Assembly (NCBI RefSeq): GCF_029257255.1
Contig: NZ_JARICI010000026.1
Location: 75,497-113,208 of the forward strand
Reading direction: 5' to 3'
Source of the DNA: Sporosarcina sp.
Lineage (GTDB): Bacteria; Bacillota; Bacilli; Bacillales_A; Planococcaceae
Length of the DNA stretch: 37,712 nucleotides
Below the pieces are notes generated by a model. That model was not told the origin of the DNA. It made no database searches and saw only the letters and a list, made by a program, of their open reading frames with translations. Shown in pieces: positions 24,268-34,643 of this stretch (the first letter of the stretch is position 1; every line of letters starts with the position of its first letter). Made by a program: the position numbers and the translations under genes.

Positions 24268-25200
24268 TTAGTTTCCGCGCAGCCGCTCGGCTATCTCTTC
24301 AATCTTTCGCAAGCGGTGGTTGACGCCTGATTTACTGACAGATGCACCGGTAACCAGTTCGCCCAGTTCTTTTAATGTGACGTCTTGATGTGCCACACGC
24401 AGCTGCGCTATTTCCTGAAGCCTGTCTGGCAGTTGTTCCAGTCCGATCGTCTGTTCAATCAGCTTAATATTTTCCACCTGACGCTGTGCCGCACCGATTG
24501 TCTTGTTCAGATTAGCTGTCTCGCAATTCACAAGTCGGTTTACACTGTTTCGCATATCTCTCATAATACGGACGTCTTCAAATTTCATAAGTGAGACATG
24601 CGCTCCGATAATACCTAGAAAATCAGATATTTTTTCAGCCTCTTTCAAATATGCGATAAATCCTTTTTTGCGTTCTATGGATTTTGCGTTTAATTGAAAA
24701 CGGTTCATTAGCGCCACAAGTGATTCACTATGTTTTTGATAGCTCGAAAATACTTCTAAGTGATACGAAGAGGTTTCAGGATTATTGACGGAACCGCCCG
24801 CCAAGAATGCCCCCCGTAAGTATGCCCTCGCACAGCAGTCCATATCAATTAGTACCGGATCGATTGTATCAACCATTTGAAAATCATGAGTCATTATAGA
24901 AAGTTCTTCCAGTAGATCCTTCGCGCCGTCTCGGATCCGGCAAATATATACGTTATTTTTCTTCAAACGCATTTTCTTCCGGACCAGCAATTCCACTTTA
25001 TAAGGATACAGCTTTTTCAGATTGGAATAAAGCCTTCTCGCAATCGCCGCGTTTTCCGTCTGTACATCCAGACTCAGTTGTTTATTAGAAAAAGACATCA
25101 CGCCATTCATTCGAATAAAAGCTGCGATTTCTGCTTTTGTACAGCAGTCATCCGCTTCAATTTGCGTCAGTTCTTTTTTTGTTTTAGATGCAAAAGACAT
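24268..25200 (-). CDS. whiA: DNA-binding protein WhiA
   Basis: WhiA combines a degenerate LAGLIDADG homing-endonuclease fold with a C-terminal helix-turn-helix. In B. subtilis it affects cell division and chromosome segregation; in Streptomyces it is a sporulation regulator. The start [11 protein letters not shown], the central [20 protein letters not shown] and the C-terminal helix-turn-helix ([20 protein letters not shown]) are diagnostic. The length is 310 aa. GGGGGAA precedes ATG 25200. It keeps the usual place between yvcK and crh. Confidence 0.97.
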   Translation of the reverse strand: MSFASKTKKELTQIEADDCCTKAEIAAFIRMNGVMSFSNKQLSLDVQTENAAIARRLYSNLKKLYPYKVELLVRKKMRLKKNNVYICRIRDGAKDLLEELSIMTHDFQMVDTIDPVLIDMDCCARAYLRGAFLAGGSVNNPETSSYHLEVFSSYQKHSESLVALMNRFQLNAKSIERKKGFIAYLKEAEKISDFLGIIGAHVSLMKFEDVRIMRDMRNSVNRLVNCETANLNKTIGAAQRQVENIKLIEQTIGLEQLPDRLQEIAQLRVAHQDVTLKELGELVTGASVSKSGVNHRLRKIEEIAERLRGN

Positions 25201-25241
25201 GATATTCCCCCTTTTCGGCGATCTTCATATCTATCCGTCTT

Positions 25242-26204
25242 CTACGTTCTCTCTATATATCGCATGAGTACATCTGCCACATCCGCTGATTTATGCATAA
25301 TCGTGCCGTTAAACACCGTTGCGATTTCCTGCACAAATACTTCAGGAACGAGCATTTGCAGTCTGTCCAGATCATTTTCCACCAGCCAAGGTTCTTCGTC
25401 GACAGGTATCCCGTACGCGCGTCTGAAGGCATCCACGTTATTTACGAGTACTGCATCCAGGAAAGGCTCTCCCGCGTGGTCATACAACGCCTGAACATGC
25501 TCAGAAGCCGTGTAGCGAAATGTCTCGCCTCGTTGCGTCGTCAAGTTGCCGATATACACTTTTTTTGCACTGCTCGCAAGTACTGCCTCCCGAATATCCT
25601 GTACGAGAATCGTCGGCAAAATACTCGTGTATAAGCTGCCTGGACCAAATATGATCAAATCCGCATTTTTTATGGTTTCAGCCGTCTCAGGCAGAGGCTT
25701 CACATCTTGAGGCGAAATGAAGACATTGCGTATTTTCCGCCCGTAGAGTGGAATTTTCGATTCACCTGTAATAATTGAACCATCTTCTAGCTCTGCATGC
25801 AAGGTAATCCGTTGATTTGCAGCAGGCAATACTTTCCCTTTGATGTTCAGAACCTGCCCCATTTGCTCAACCGCACGTGCAAAATCACCTGTAATCGTTG
25901 TTAACGCTGTCAGCATGAGGTTCCCGAGCGAGTGACCTTTCAGATCGTCCGACCCTTCAAAACGGTACTGAAACATCTTTTCAATCAACGGCTCGACATC
26001 TGAAAGCGCTGCCATAACCTGTCGGATATCTCCGGGAGGCGGGATGTCGTATTGGTCAAACAAACGCCCCGAACTGCCTCCGTCATCTGCTACTGTGACA
26101 ATAGCCGTTAAATCAATGGGATAGCGTTTCAATCCTCGTAAAATAGTTGAAAGGCCTGTCCCCCCTCCGAATACTACGACACTTTTTATAGTAGTAGATG
26201 GCAT
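25242..26204 (-). CDS. yvcK: YvcK/GlmR family UDP-sugar-binding regulator
   Basis: Cytoplasmic CofD-like protein that binds UDP-GlcNAc and, in B. subtilis, stimulates GlmS and supports growth on gluconeogenic carbon sources and cell shape. GGGTG at 13-17, VTVADDGGSSGRLR-like VADDGGSSGRL, PPPGDIR and FGPGSLYTSILPTI are family motifs. The start is uncertain: ATG 26204 gives the family-like N-terminus, while ATG 26234 ([10 protein letters not shown]) overlaps rapZ. It links wall precursor supply to the catabolite regulators nearby. Confidence 0.93.
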   Translation of the reverse strand: MPSTTIKSVVVFGGGTGLSTILRGLKRYPIDLTAIVTVADDGGSSGRLFDQYDIPPPGDIRQVMAALSDVEPLIEKMFQYRFEGSDDLKGHSLGNLMLTALTTITGDFARAVEQMGQVLNIKGKVLPAANQRITLHAELEDGSIITGESKIPLYGRKIRNVFISPQDVKPLPETAETIKNADLIIFGPGSLYTSILPTILVQDIREAVLASSAKKVYIGNLTTQRGETFRYTASEHVQALYDHAGEPFLDAVLVNNVDAFRRAYGIPVDEEPWLVENDLDRLQMLVPEVFVQEIATVFNGTIMHKSADVADVLMRYIERT

Positions 26205-26211
26205 AGCAATG

Positions 26212-27099
26212 TCAACCCTTTCTTTTTTCGACATCCCGATGAGAGATCTGCGTTGGGTAATCCTCTTTGAACTCTTTGCCAAAGTATTCCGCAAGCGTTA
26301 CCGAGCGATGCTGACCGCCTGTGCAGCCGAATGCGATGACTGCCTGGCCTTTACCTTCTTGCTTATATTGCGGGATCAAGAACTTGAAAAGATCGGTTAA
26401 TTTCTCAATCAACAATTTTGTGTCATTCCATTTCAGAACATAATCAGACACTTCATGGTTCAATCCTGTCAATGGACGAAGTTCCTCCAAATAGTAAGGA
26501 TTTGGCAAAAACCGAACATCAAATACGACATCTGCGTCGATCGGCATTCCGTGTTTGAAGCCGAATGAAACAAAATTCAATGTAAACACCGGTTCACCTT
26601 CAGCAGAGAACTCCAGCATGATCTTCTCACGCAATTGCTTCGGCTTTAATCTGGACGTATCGTAAATGGAACGCGACAGCCCTTTCAGCTCGGTCAATAA
26701 AATCCGCTCTCTGCGAATTCCTTCGAGCAGTACGCCTCCTTCAGAAAGCGGGTGAGATCTGCGCGTCTCTTTGTACCGTTTTACCAACGTTTCATCTTTG
26801 GCATCCAAGAACAGCAGACTTGTTTTCACGCCGTCTTTTTTAAACAGCTCATCAAGTGCTGTGACCAATGAATCAAAAAGACTTCCGCCCCTCGTATCCA
26901 TAACAGCTGCAATCCGTCTCATCTGATTATCCGATTTCATCATTAAATCCAGAAACGTTACAAATAATTCAGGCGGTAAATTATCGATGCAATAAAACCC
27001 CATATCCTCAAAACACTGCATCGCAACTGTTTTACCCGCACCTGACATGCCACTGATAATCACCACTTCGTATTCATTTGACCCGTGTGCTTGATTCAT
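26212..27099 (-). CDS. rapZ: RapZ/YvcJ nucleotide-binding protein
   Basis: P-loop protein of the RapZ/YvcJ family, 295 aa. Walker A GMSGAGKT lies at 17-24 and the C-terminal domain holds [12 protein letters not shown]. In E. coli RapZ guides decay of the small RNA controlling GlmS; the B. subtilis protein hydrolyses nucleotides and affects competence. Both here and in B. subtilis it is next to yvcK. ATG 27099 lies 6 bases after the yvcI stop, and its ribosome binding site is inside that gene's end. Confidence 0.95.
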   Translation of the reverse strand: MNQAHGSNEYEVVIISGMSGAGKTVAMQCFEDMGFYCIDNLPPELFVTFLDLMMKSDNQMRRIAAVMDTRGGSLFDSLVTALDELFKKDGVKTSLLFLDAKDETLVKRYKETRRSHPLSEGGVLLEGIRRERILLTELKGLSRSIYDTSRLKPKQLREKIMLEFSAEGEPVFTLNFVSFGFKHGMPIDADVVFDVRFLPNPYYLEELRPLTGLNHEVSDYVLKWNDTKLLIEKLTDLFKFLIPQYKQEGKGQAVIAFGCTGGQHRSVTLAEYFGKEFKEDYPTQISHRDVEKRKG

Positions 27100-27105
27100 A
27101 TTCGT

Positions 27106-27582
27106 TTATTCACCTTCCGTCGATTGTTGTAGCGACTCCTGCAATAAGCGGAATTGTTCTGTATAGTAAAACGTTCCATATTGCATTCCTGCCTGATGGA
27201 CCGCGAACAATAAATTAGATCGGTCGCCCTCTGCCATAGGTAATGTATGCAGGCTTTCTATCGGATGCCATTCCAGCTCGCCTTCTGTTGTCGTTTCCAA
27301 CAGGTCTCCAGAATAATCACGGGCTATGAATGTAAACAGCAACCATTCATTCTGCAACTGCTTTCCGTCATCGTCCATCATCATCATCGTATAGACACCT
27401 TTGAGATGCGGATGAATCGGCTTCGCACCCGTTTCTTCAATAAACTCTCGTGTAGCAGCCTCATAAACCGATTCCCCTTCATCGATTTTCCCGCCCGGCG
27501 CTACATACCAGCCGCGTCTTGGCTTCTTGAGTAAGAGGACTTGTCCGTCTTTCACTACGAGTAAATTAGCAATTTTTTGCAT
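27106..27582 (-). CDS. yvcI: Nudix hydrolase, YvcI-like
   Basis: Nudix family hydrolase, possibly acting on oxidised nucleotides (8-oxo-dGTP type), though substrate cannot be read from sequence. The Nudix box is intact: G-x5-E-x7-REFIEETG in the segment GGKIDEGESVYEAATREF. I start it at ATG 27582 (158 aa), with GTGGGGAA upstream; a longer frame reaches 27663 but would overlap the promoter. It is the first gene of the rapZ-yvcK-whiA-crh operon. Confidence 0.88.
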   Translation of the reverse strand: MQKIANLLVVKDGQVLLLKKPRRGWYVAPGGKIDEGESVYEAATREFIEETGAKPIHPHLKGVYTMMMMDDDGKQLQNEWLLFTFIARDYSGDLLETTTEGELEWHPIESLHTLPMAEGDRSNLLFAVHQAGMQYGTFYYTEQFRLLQESLQQSTEGE

Positions 27583-27615
27583 ATGTAGTTCCCCACTTTT
27601 CACGTATGTATTTCT

Positions 27616-27645
27616 AGTATACAATGCTTTGTTGAAAAACGACAA
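27616..27645 (-). promoter_or_regulatory. Promoter of the yvcI-crh operon
   Basis: On the - strand TTGTCG and TATACT are 18 bases apart, 33 bases before the chosen yvcI start. It sits directly after the trxB terminator, so the operon is independent of trxB. Confidence 0.6.
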
Positions 27646-27687
27646 AAAAAAGAGGCTATTCACGGAAGTTTGTTACCGTAAATAGCC
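27644..27687 (-). terminator. Terminator of trxB
   Basis: On the - strand GGCTATTTACGG and CCGTGAATAGCC form a 12-bp stem (one G-U pair) with a 10-base loop, followed by CTCTTTTTTTT. Confidence 0.92.
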
Positions 27688-27786
27688 ACAAAGTTGCTAT
27701 ATTGTAAAAGGGGATCTTTACTATTCCAACTATACCCATTCTACATTGCAAATCTGTTACGTACAGATTACGAATTGATTAAATTA

Positions 27787-28779
<993 letters not shown>

Positions 28780-28800
28780 TTACATTGCAGAACTAACACA

Positions 28801-29034
28801 CCCCGTCGATTTCTGTTCCAGGCGGACGCTTGTCTTGCGGACCCGCGGTGAGCCTCCCAGAGTCGCTTTAGCCGCAGGCTCACACGAAGTGAGTCATGCA
28901 GTCGTTGCCAATCGAATTGCGGAGCATTCGATTTGCCGTATTTCTGTGTTTTTCAGAAATTAAGGCACTTTGACGCGGCGTACTTAGGTTGCCTTGCACT
29001 CCAATCAACGGAGTAGTTCTAACATTATAAAGTC
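28801..29034 (+). repeat. Family A intergenic repeat, copy A3 (with nested module C)
   Basis: Contains TTCCAGGCGGACGCTTG, ACCCGCGGTGAGCC, then jumps directly to TCCCAGAGTCGC, so the central stem segment is deleted. It keeps GGCTCACACGAAGTGAGTC, ATGCAGTCGTTGCC and, after module C, GACGCGGCG and the end GGTTGCCTTGCACTCC, matching A4. It fills most of the gap between the TPR gene and trxB. Bases 29035-29134 show nothing recognisable. Confidence 0.75.
28910..28966 (+). repeat. Module C, copy 1 (nested in A3)
   Basis: Two adjacent hairpins: AATCGAAT (28910-28917) with ATTCGATT (28926-28933) across 8 bases, then TGCC..TTTCTG with CAGAAA..AGGCA (28934-28966). It interrupts A3 between GTCGTTGCC and GACGCGGCG, a place that is uninterrupted in A4. 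Confidence 0.78.
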
Positions 29035-29134
29035 TCTACAAAAGTAAGTTTAACTTATCAAATAGATACTCTCTATTTAAAATCCTATTAGAAATGTCGA
29101 ATGAATTCAACTTAAATGCAACATCCATTTTTTA

Positions 29135-30658
29135 TCATTCAGATGTGTATGGCAAAAATTGAATCAGCTGCTGCACATACTTTGTCAAAGTCGCAACAGA
29201 GACGCTGTATTTCTCCGCCAGCGACTTTTTCGTCACCTGATCATAGCGGGAAGACTGGAACATATAGTCGATCGCCGCAGCAATTGCGTTAGGGTTCGTA
29301 AATGAATAGCTATTAGTGAGCGCATTTTCACAGAGCGTAAACCACATTTGAAATAAATGGGTCCCCTGCAAATCAAGCGGCTTGTACTGTTCGTACAGCA
29401 GTTCACAAATTCCCAGCGCCCTGCTGAATGATTTTTCAAAATCATTCTCCGCAATGAATTCGTAATCCAGGCTATGCGCTAGAAATAACTGTTCCGATGA
29501 ACTAAGTTCTTCCACGTTTATATACCCTGGATGCGACAAAATTTCCTGCAGATGCGAAGACTTGCCCAGTAAAAATAAACCGAACATCCGCTCACTGCTG
29601 TAAGGATTCGAGATCTTTTCGATTAAAAAAGGCACATCCTCTTCATATGAATCAGGATGCAGCTCGTCTTCTATTGATTTCCAAGGTTCGAACCCTTCCT
29701 TTGACGGATCCATTTGAAGCAATTTCTCGTATGCCCGCTCTGCCACTTGTCGATGCCCCGTAAAATAAGCGGCATTCGACAGCCAGAAGTAATAACCTAC
29801 ATCGCCCTGGAATCCTCGTTTCTGCAGACTCCGCAGCCAATGATACGCTTCTTCATATCGTCCTGTCAGCGCAAACGTCGCCCCCAGCTTATAGCGGTGT
29901 TCCACCTGATACGGTTTGATCTTGGCCAACAAATCCATCATGCTTGTCAGCCGTTCTTCATCCCGTCCATAGTAAAAAAACACCGCTAAATTACATAGCG
30001 CATGGATATTTCCTTTTTCTTCACGAAGCACATCATAAAGAATTTGTTCTGCATGATCTTCTTCACCGATATAAAAATAAGCCAGCGCCAAGTTATTATG
30101 GACCGCCCAGTTCTTCGGGTAATCAGCCAGCAGGTTTTCGAGCACTTCAATTGCCTGCTCAAAATTTCCTTCTTCCATCATTTTACGGGCTTTTTCCTGA
30201 ATGAAAAGCACTTCGCCATCCAGCAGTTCACCGTCTTCGAGATAGGTCTCTTCCTGATCTGCAAATTCAATGATTTCGTGTGATTCTTCCATGAACATAC
30301 CGCCGGGAGACAGCCCGATATATTTCAGTGCAAATTGTTTCGCTTCTCGCAACAAGCCAAGATGGGCATGAACTTCCGCCAGATAGAACGTCGTTTCTTC
30401 ATTATCCGGGTCTAATTCATCCGCCTTCCTCAATAACTCGTAGGCATCTTCAAAACGACCGACTTCCATGATAAATACACCATACTCCATTTGAGTAAGC
30501 GCATCATCAGGATTCAGTTCTAAGGCACGTTTATAGTATTTTTCAGCATCCGAAAATTGCTCGCGCTGCATCGCCTGCATCGCTCGCTTACGATAGAAAT
30601 CACCGTCGGGGAAAAATGACACAATCTTATCCTTATTGAATCTTTGTTTTTTATCCAA
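29135..30658 (-). CDS. Tetratricopeptide repeat protein, YvcD-like
   Basis: Cytoplasmic helical repeat protein of 507 aa; no enzymatic motif. TPR units are clear from about residue 30 (AEKYYKRALELNPDDALTQ, AYELLRKADELDPDNEET) and again from about 155 (AIEVLENLLADYPKNWAVHN). The C-terminal 30 residues (KSLAEKYSVSVATLTKYVQQL) read like a small helix-turn-helix. Position upstream of trxB and length suggest B. subtilis YvcD, of unknown function. The start is TTG 30658 with CGGAGGAG five bases upstream. The surface probably mediates protein contacts. Confidence 0.85.
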   Translation of the reverse strand: MDKKQRFNKDKIVSFFPDGDFYRKRAMQAMQREQFSDAEKYYKRALELNPDDALTQMEYGVFIMEVGRFEDAYELLRKADELDPDNEETTFYLAEVHAHLGLLREAKQFALKYIGLSPGGMFMEESHEIIEFADQEETYLEDGELLDGEVLFIQEKARKMMEEGNFEQAIEVLENLLADYPKNWAVHNNLALAYFYIGEEDHAEQILYDVLREEKGNIHALCNLAVFFYYGRDEERLTSMMDLLAKIKPYQVEHRYKLGATFALTGRYEEAYHWLRSLQKRGFQGDVGYYFWLSNAAYFTGHRQVAERAYEKLLQMDPSKEGFEPWKSIEDELHPDSYEEDVPFLIEKISNPYSSERMFGLFLLGKSSHLQEILSHPGYINVEELSSSEQLFLAHSLDYEFIAENDFEKSFSRALGICELLYEQYKPLDLQGTHLFQMWFTLCENALTNSYSFTNPNAIAAAIDYMFQSSRYDQVTKKSLAEKYSVSVATLTKYVQQLIQFLPYTSE

Positions 30659-30671
30659 TGGAACTCCTCCG

Positions 30672-30705
30672 AAAAAGTAAGAGGAACGCGTAACACGTCC
30701 CTCTT
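30672..30705 (-). terminator. Terminator-like hairpin in front of the TPR gene
   Basis: On the - strand AAGAGGGACG and CGTTCCTCTT form a 10-bp stem (one G-U pair) with a 7-base loop, followed by ACTTTTT and then immediately the ribosome binding site of the TPR gene. It may end the hprK-yvoF operon, or act as an attenuator, because a promoter lies just upstream of it. Confidence 0.65.
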
Positions 30706-30720
30706 TGCAATCTACCCTCT

Positions 30721-30749
30721 ATTATAGCACAACTAACCAATCCGTCATT
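30721..30749 (-). promoter_or_regulatory. Extended -10 promoter of the TPR gene
   Basis: On the - strand TGCTATAAT is an extended -10 box; the -35 region (AATGAC, 17 bases away) is weak. The predicted start lies about 10 bases before the hairpin. Confidence 0.45.
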
Positions 30750-31270
30750 CATTTCTGACTGCGTGCTGCCCGCGCTTTCATCTCTTCTGCAGTATAAATG
30801 ATCCGCACCGGATTCCCACCTGCAAAACAGCCGGCAGGGATATCCATATTAACGAGAGAAGCGGCAGAAACAATTGCGCCATCACCGATTTTAACACCAG
30901 GCAGAATCGTTGTATTCGCGCCAATTAATACTTCATTGCCGATCTCCACGTCACCAATGCGATACTCATTTATTAAATATTCATGTGCGAGAATCGTCGT
31001 ATTGAAACCGATGATGGAATTATCACCGACTGATATACGTTCCGGAAACATGACATCCGGCACCACCATCAGCGCAAATGCCGTCTGTTTGCCGACCTTC
31101 ATTCGAAGAAACAGCCTATACAGGATATTCTTCCATGAAACGAACGGTGTATACCGTGCAATCTGGATCACAATGAAATTCTTTGCCACTTTGAAAATCG
31201 AAACAGTCCGGTAAATATGCCAAAGTGAATTCGCTTCGCCTTTTGAAGCGTAGCGCTCCGTGCGTCTCAT
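30749..31270 (-). CDS. yvoF: Hexapeptide-repeat acyltransferase, YvoF-like
   Basis: Putative O-acetyltransferase of the left-handed beta-helix type, 173 aa. Hexapeptide repeats run from about residue 75 to 150 (ISVGDNSIIGFNTTILA, VEIGNEVLIGANTTILPGVKIGDGAIVSAAS), ending in the typical AGGNPVRII. Acceptor unknown; cell-envelope sugars are plausible given the neighbours. The ATG overlaps the ppaX stop (ATGA). Order hprK-lgt-yvoD-ppaX-yvoF is that of B. subtilis. Confidence 0.88.
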   Translation of the reverse strand: MRRTERYASKGEANSLWHIYRTVSIFKVAKNFIVIQIARYTPFVSWKNILYRLFLRMKVGKQTAFALMVVPDVMFPERISVGDNSIIGFNTTILAHEYLINEYRIGDVEIGNEVLIGANTTILPGVKIGDGAIVSAASLVNMDIPAGCFAGGNPVRIIYTAEEMKARAARSQK

Positions 31271-31923
31271 GGCCGCTCTCCAGCAATCAGCGTAAACAGA
31301 TCGGTCATGTGATGCAGCATGTAGTCCGGTTTAAACGTTTGCAGATACTCTTCTCCTTTAAGCGCCCATGCGACAGCGGCTGTTCGGACTCCAGCATTTT
31401 GGCCACCCAAAATATCATGGAAGTTATCTCCGATCATCAGTGCCTCTTCAGGCGAACGATCCAGACGCTCTAACGCCAATAAAAGCGGCTCAGGATCCGG
31501 CTTTTCATTCGTGACGTCATCCAAACCGATGACCGTTTCAAAATAAGACTCAATTCCGATCAGACGCAGCCCTCTTTCCACCATGTCACGCTTTTTCGTA
31601 GACACTACGGCCATTTTCAAGCCTTGTTCATGCAGCTTGCGAAGCGTATCAGAAACGCCGTCAAATTCTGTGACATAATCGTCATGATTGGCAATATTCC
31701 ATGTACGGTATTCGTGGATTAACTGGTCTGTCATCGCAGGTTCAATAGATGAAAACGTATCTCTCAAAGACGGCCCGATAAAAGCTAGTATGTCTTCACG
31801 CTGAAAACGGCCGGGAAAATGTTCTTCTAACACATGCCGAAATGAAGCAATAATCAATTCATTTGTATCGCCAAGCGTTCCGTCAAAATCAAATAATAAC
31901 GTCGTAATCGGTTTAATAGTCAA
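31267..31923 (-). CDS. ppaX: Pyrophosphatase PpaX (HAD family)
   Basis: HAD-superfamily phosphatase that hydrolyses the pyrophosphate made when HPrK dephosphorylates P-Ser-HPr and P-Ser-Crh. It has the nucleophile motif DFDGT (Asp12, Asp14), motif II in VVSTKKRDM and motif III/IV in GDNFHDILGG, with the PpaX-like DTNELIIASF. The start is TTG 31923, preceded by GGAGGAG at seven bases and lying within the end of yvoD, so the two are coupled. A longer frame to 31965 would overlap yvoD further without a site. Length 218 aa. Confidence 0.93.
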   Translation of the reverse strand: MTIKPITTLLFDFDGTLGDTNELIIASFRHVLEEHFPGRFQREDILAFIGPSLRDTFSSIEPAMTDQLIHEYRTWNIANHDDYVTEFDGVSDTLRKLHEQGLKMAVVSTKKRDMVERGLRLIGIESYFETVIGLDDVTNEKPDPEPLLLALERLDRSPEEALMIGDNFHDILGGQNAGVRTAAVAWALKGEEYLQTFKPDYMLHHMTDLFTLIAGERP

Positions 31924-32878
31924 CGACAGACTCCTCCTTCGCTTTCGGCTGCTTCCACAGTACACTGACCGTTACAGTCAGCATAATAGCAGTCACAAGC
32001 CGTATTAGAAACAATGGCCAGATTGGAATACCAAGCGGTAGAAATAAAAGCGTATCTTCAATTACTGCGTGGCAGGCCATTAAGAAAATAAATGCTATTG
32101 TAATATCCCGTTTGGAAACGCCGTCTTCTTGGACAGCTTGAATCATTACACCAGCACCGTATGCGAGGCCAATAAGCAAGCCTGCAACAAGTGTCATCGA
32201 GGTATTCGGTTTGACACCAATCAACTTCGTGAAAGGAGCAAGTCCTTTTGAAAAACGCTCCAAATAGTTGCGGTCTTTGACAAATTGAACAAACAGCATT
32301 AGCGGAATGACAATGAGCGCAAGCTGTAAGACACCAAATGCAGCTTTTTCAATTCCGAGCATTAGAATTTGCCAAACACCTTCAGGAACTGCTTCCGCCT
32401 GGGGTGTCAAACCATACTGCGCAATCTCTGAGCCGCCTGTCCAAAACAGGTTCAGCAAAATTCCCGCTGCCGCGGCCAATCCGAGCCGCACCACGAGGAC
32501 CAACCACAACTTGACGCCTACTTTAAGCGCGACAGCCGTTTCAATGAACAGATTATGCGCAAAACTAATCATCAGCGCAATAATGAATACTTCTTTCACT
32601 GTTAATTCGAGGGAGATGATTCCGGCAATTCCGGCGTACAGATTCAATGTATTCCCAAGCACAATCGGCACAGCAGCTTCACCGCGCAGACCGAAAATAT
32701 GCATCAACGGCGTAACAAGCTCTACCAGCCAGGGCAAAATGGGTGTGAACTGCAGGATCGTAATGAGTAACGTGATCGGGAAGATGATCTTACCAAGCGA
32801 CCACGTTGTTTTCAGTCCCGCTTTCAGACCGTTGCTAAGCGTACTTGATAACGAGATATTATGTTCGTTTTTCTTCAT
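31913..32878 (-). CDS. yvoD: Membrane protein YvoD (nucleoside-recognition/Gate domain)
   Basis: Integral membrane protein of 321 aa with about eight helices and two Gate-like segments (FPITLLITILQFTPILPW and the matching second half). The family is also seen in spore maturation proteins SpmA/SpmB; transport is suspected but the substrate is unknown. The start lies inside the end of lgt (20-base overlap), and its stop is overlapped by ppaX, so it is embedded in a tightly coupled operon. Confidence 0.88.
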   Translation of the reverse strand: MKKNEHNISLSSTLSNGLKAGLKTTWSLGKIIFPITLLITILQFTPILPWLVELVTPLMHIFGLRGEAAVPIVLGNTLNLYAGIAGIISLELTVKEVFIIALMISFAHNLFIETAVALKVGVKLWLVLVVRLGLAAAAGILLNLFWTGGSEIAQYGLTPQAEAVPEGVWQILMLGIEKAAFGVLQLALIVIPLMLFVQFVKDRNYLERFSKGLAPFTKLIGVKPNTSMTLVAGLLIGLAYGAGVMIQAVQEDGVSKRDITIAFIFLMACHAVIEDTLLFLPLGIPIWPLFLIRLVTAIMLTVTVSVLWKQPKAKEESVVDY

Positions 32879-33692
32879 AATTTTCGTCCACTTTCATAAC
32901 AAATCTGCGATACAGCAAAATCGCAATTCCGATCACAACTCCGGCAACAGAGACCAGCTGCGCCGCACGCAGAGCACCGATTACATACAGACTGTCCGTC
33001 CGCATACCTTCAATGAAGAAGCGGCCAATAGAATACCAGATGACATAAAACAAGAAGATTTCTCCTCGTTTAACGGTGATGACCCTGCGAAGAACCAATA
33101 TTACAATCAGTCCTACTACATTCCACAACGACTCATAGAGAAACGTCGGATGATATGTCACGCCGTCAATGGTCATTTGATTCATGATCCAGTCGGGAAT
33201 GATGGTATTCTCTTTAAACGCCGCAGAAACTGGACCACCGTGCGCTTCCTGGTTCATGAAGTTTCCCCAACGGCCAATAATTTGACCAATTAAAAGACCC
33301 GGCGCGGTAATATCCGCCACTTTCCAGAAGGATACACCGCGTTTCCTTGTAAATATGACAGCAGTTATGACAGCACCAATCAGTGCTCCGTGAATCGCAA
33401 TCCCGCCATTCCAAATCTGGATAATCTGCTCTGGATGTACGCTGTAATAGTCCCAAGTAAAGATGACATAATAAATACGGGCACTGATGATGGATATCGG
33501 GATGGCCCAAATAAGCATGTCCGTCAGAAAGTCTGGGTGCATGCCTCTCTTCAGCATTTCCCGTTGGACTATCAAATATCCTAATACAATCCCCATTGCA
33601 ATTAGAATGCCGTACCAGCGCACTTCTAATGCATGTTCCGAACTGCCGATTCTAATTGCAACAGGATTAATCGCAAGTAACATTACATTCAC
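32859..33692 (-). CDS. lgt: Prolipoprotein diacylglyceryl transferase
   Basis: Membrane enzyme that adds diacylglycerol to the lipobox cysteine of prolipoproteins; the MntA and EhuB lipoproteins here would be substrates. It has about seven membrane helices and the Lgt signature GRWGNFMNQEAHGGP (140-154). His101 and Arg141 correspond by position to essential residues of the E. coli enzyme. The GTG start at 33692 follows the hprK stop with no gap; AGAGGGGC lies at suitable spacing. Length 277 aa. Confidence 0.97.
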   Translation of the reverse strand: MNVMLLAINPVAIRIGSSEHALEVRWYGILIAMGIVLGYLIVQREMLKRGMHPDFLTDMLIWAIPISIISARIYYVIFTWDYYSVHPEQIIQIWNGGIAIHGALIGAVITAVIFTRKRGVSFWKVADITAPGLLIGQIIGRWGNFMNQEAHGGPVSAAFKENTIIPDWIMNQMTIDGVTYHPTFLYESLWNVVGLIVILVLRRVITVKRGEIFLFYVIWYSIGRFFIEGMRTDSLYVIGALRAAQLVSVAGVVIGIAILLYRRFVMKVDENYEEKRT

Positions 33693-34643
33693 TTAGTCGA
33701 GCCCCTCTTCTTTCAAAATTTGTGCATTATCCAAAATCGCCTGATCTAACCGCTTTGTAAACTCCTCCGCAGCATTAAAACCAAGACGTTTCATTCGATA
33801 ATCCATCGCCGCCACTTCAATGATGACTGCAATATTCCGCCCGGGACGCACAGGTACCGATAACTTCGTAATTTCCGAATCCAGTATGACTACCTTTTCT
33901 TCATCAATACCTAAACGGTCATAATGTTTATCCTCATCCCAAATTTCAAGATCCACAGCCAGCAGCACTCGTTTATCATCTTTCACAGCACTTGCACCGA
34001 ACAGCGTCATCAAATCGATAATTCCAACACCGCGTATTTCAAGCATATGTTTCAATATTTTAGGCGCTGTTCCGATCAAAATATTTTCCGCAACTTGACG
34101 GATTTCCACGGAGTCATCCGCTATCAGACGATGGCCTTTCTTAATCAGTTCAAGCGCCGTTTCACTTTTCCCTACGCCGCTCCCGCCTGTAATAAGAACA
34201 CCTACTCCGTATACGTCAACCAATACACCGTGGACAGTCGTCATAGGAGCCAGCTGGCCTACTAAGTAATTCGTCAGCATACCGGAAAACTGCGTCGTTT
34301 TGTAATCTGTCCGCAAGACAGGAATGTGTTTTTCCTCTGCCAATTGACTCAGTTCTCTAGGTCCTTCTTCACCGTGTGCAATAATAAAAGCAGGCGTATC
34401 ATTAGAACAAAGACGTTCAAGCCGCTTTCTTCTTGTAATGGCAGGCAAGGTTTCCAGAAAGGACATCTCTTTTCGCCCAATCAATTGAACGCGTTCTGAC
34501 GGATAGTAATCAAAGTATCCAGCCATCTCCAGACCAGGTCTCGAGATATCGCTCATCAGGACATGTCGTTGAATCCCTTGATGTCCAGCAATCAACTCCA
34601 GCCCAAATCGATTCATAATATCTTCTACTGTTAGTTCCCCCAT
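33693..34643 (-). CDS. hprK: HPr kinase/phosphorylase
   Basis: Bifunctional sensor enzyme that phosphorylates Ser46 of HPr and Crh with ATP or pyrophosphate and reverses it with phosphate, setting CcpA-dependent catabolite control. The P-loop GGSGVGKS is at 153-160. The C-terminal signature includes GIDEEKVVILDSEIT and VPVRPGRNIAVIIE. I start it at ATG 34643 (316 aa), preceded by GGGGGA; a longer frame to 34676 is unlikely. It heads the hprK-lgt-yvoD-ppaX-yvoF operon, which also makes the pyrophosphatase it needs. The leader holds an 8-bp inverted repeat (34715-34722 with 34742-34749) and a TAAAAT box (34771-34776) with no good -35. Confidence 0.96.
   Translation of the reverse strand: MGELTVEDIMNRFGLELIAGHQGIQRHVLMSDISRPGLEMAGYFDYYPSERVQLIGRKEMSFLETLPAITRRKRLERLCSNDTPAFIIAHGEEGPRELSQLAEEKHIPVLRTDYKTTQFSGMLTNYLVGQLAPMTTVHGVLVDVYGVGVLITGGSGVGKSETALELIKKGHRLIADDSVEIRQVAENILIGTAPKILKHMLEIRGVGIIDLMTLFGASAVKDDKRVLLAVDLEIWDEDKHYDRLGIDEEKVVILDSEITKLSVPVRPGRNIAVIIEVAAMDYRMKRLGFNAAEEFTKRLDQAILDNAQILKEEGLD

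Noticed and set aside
32307..33293. 328-codon open frame on the + strand
   Set aside because: Antisense to yvoD and lgt, both clear genes; no site or family motif.
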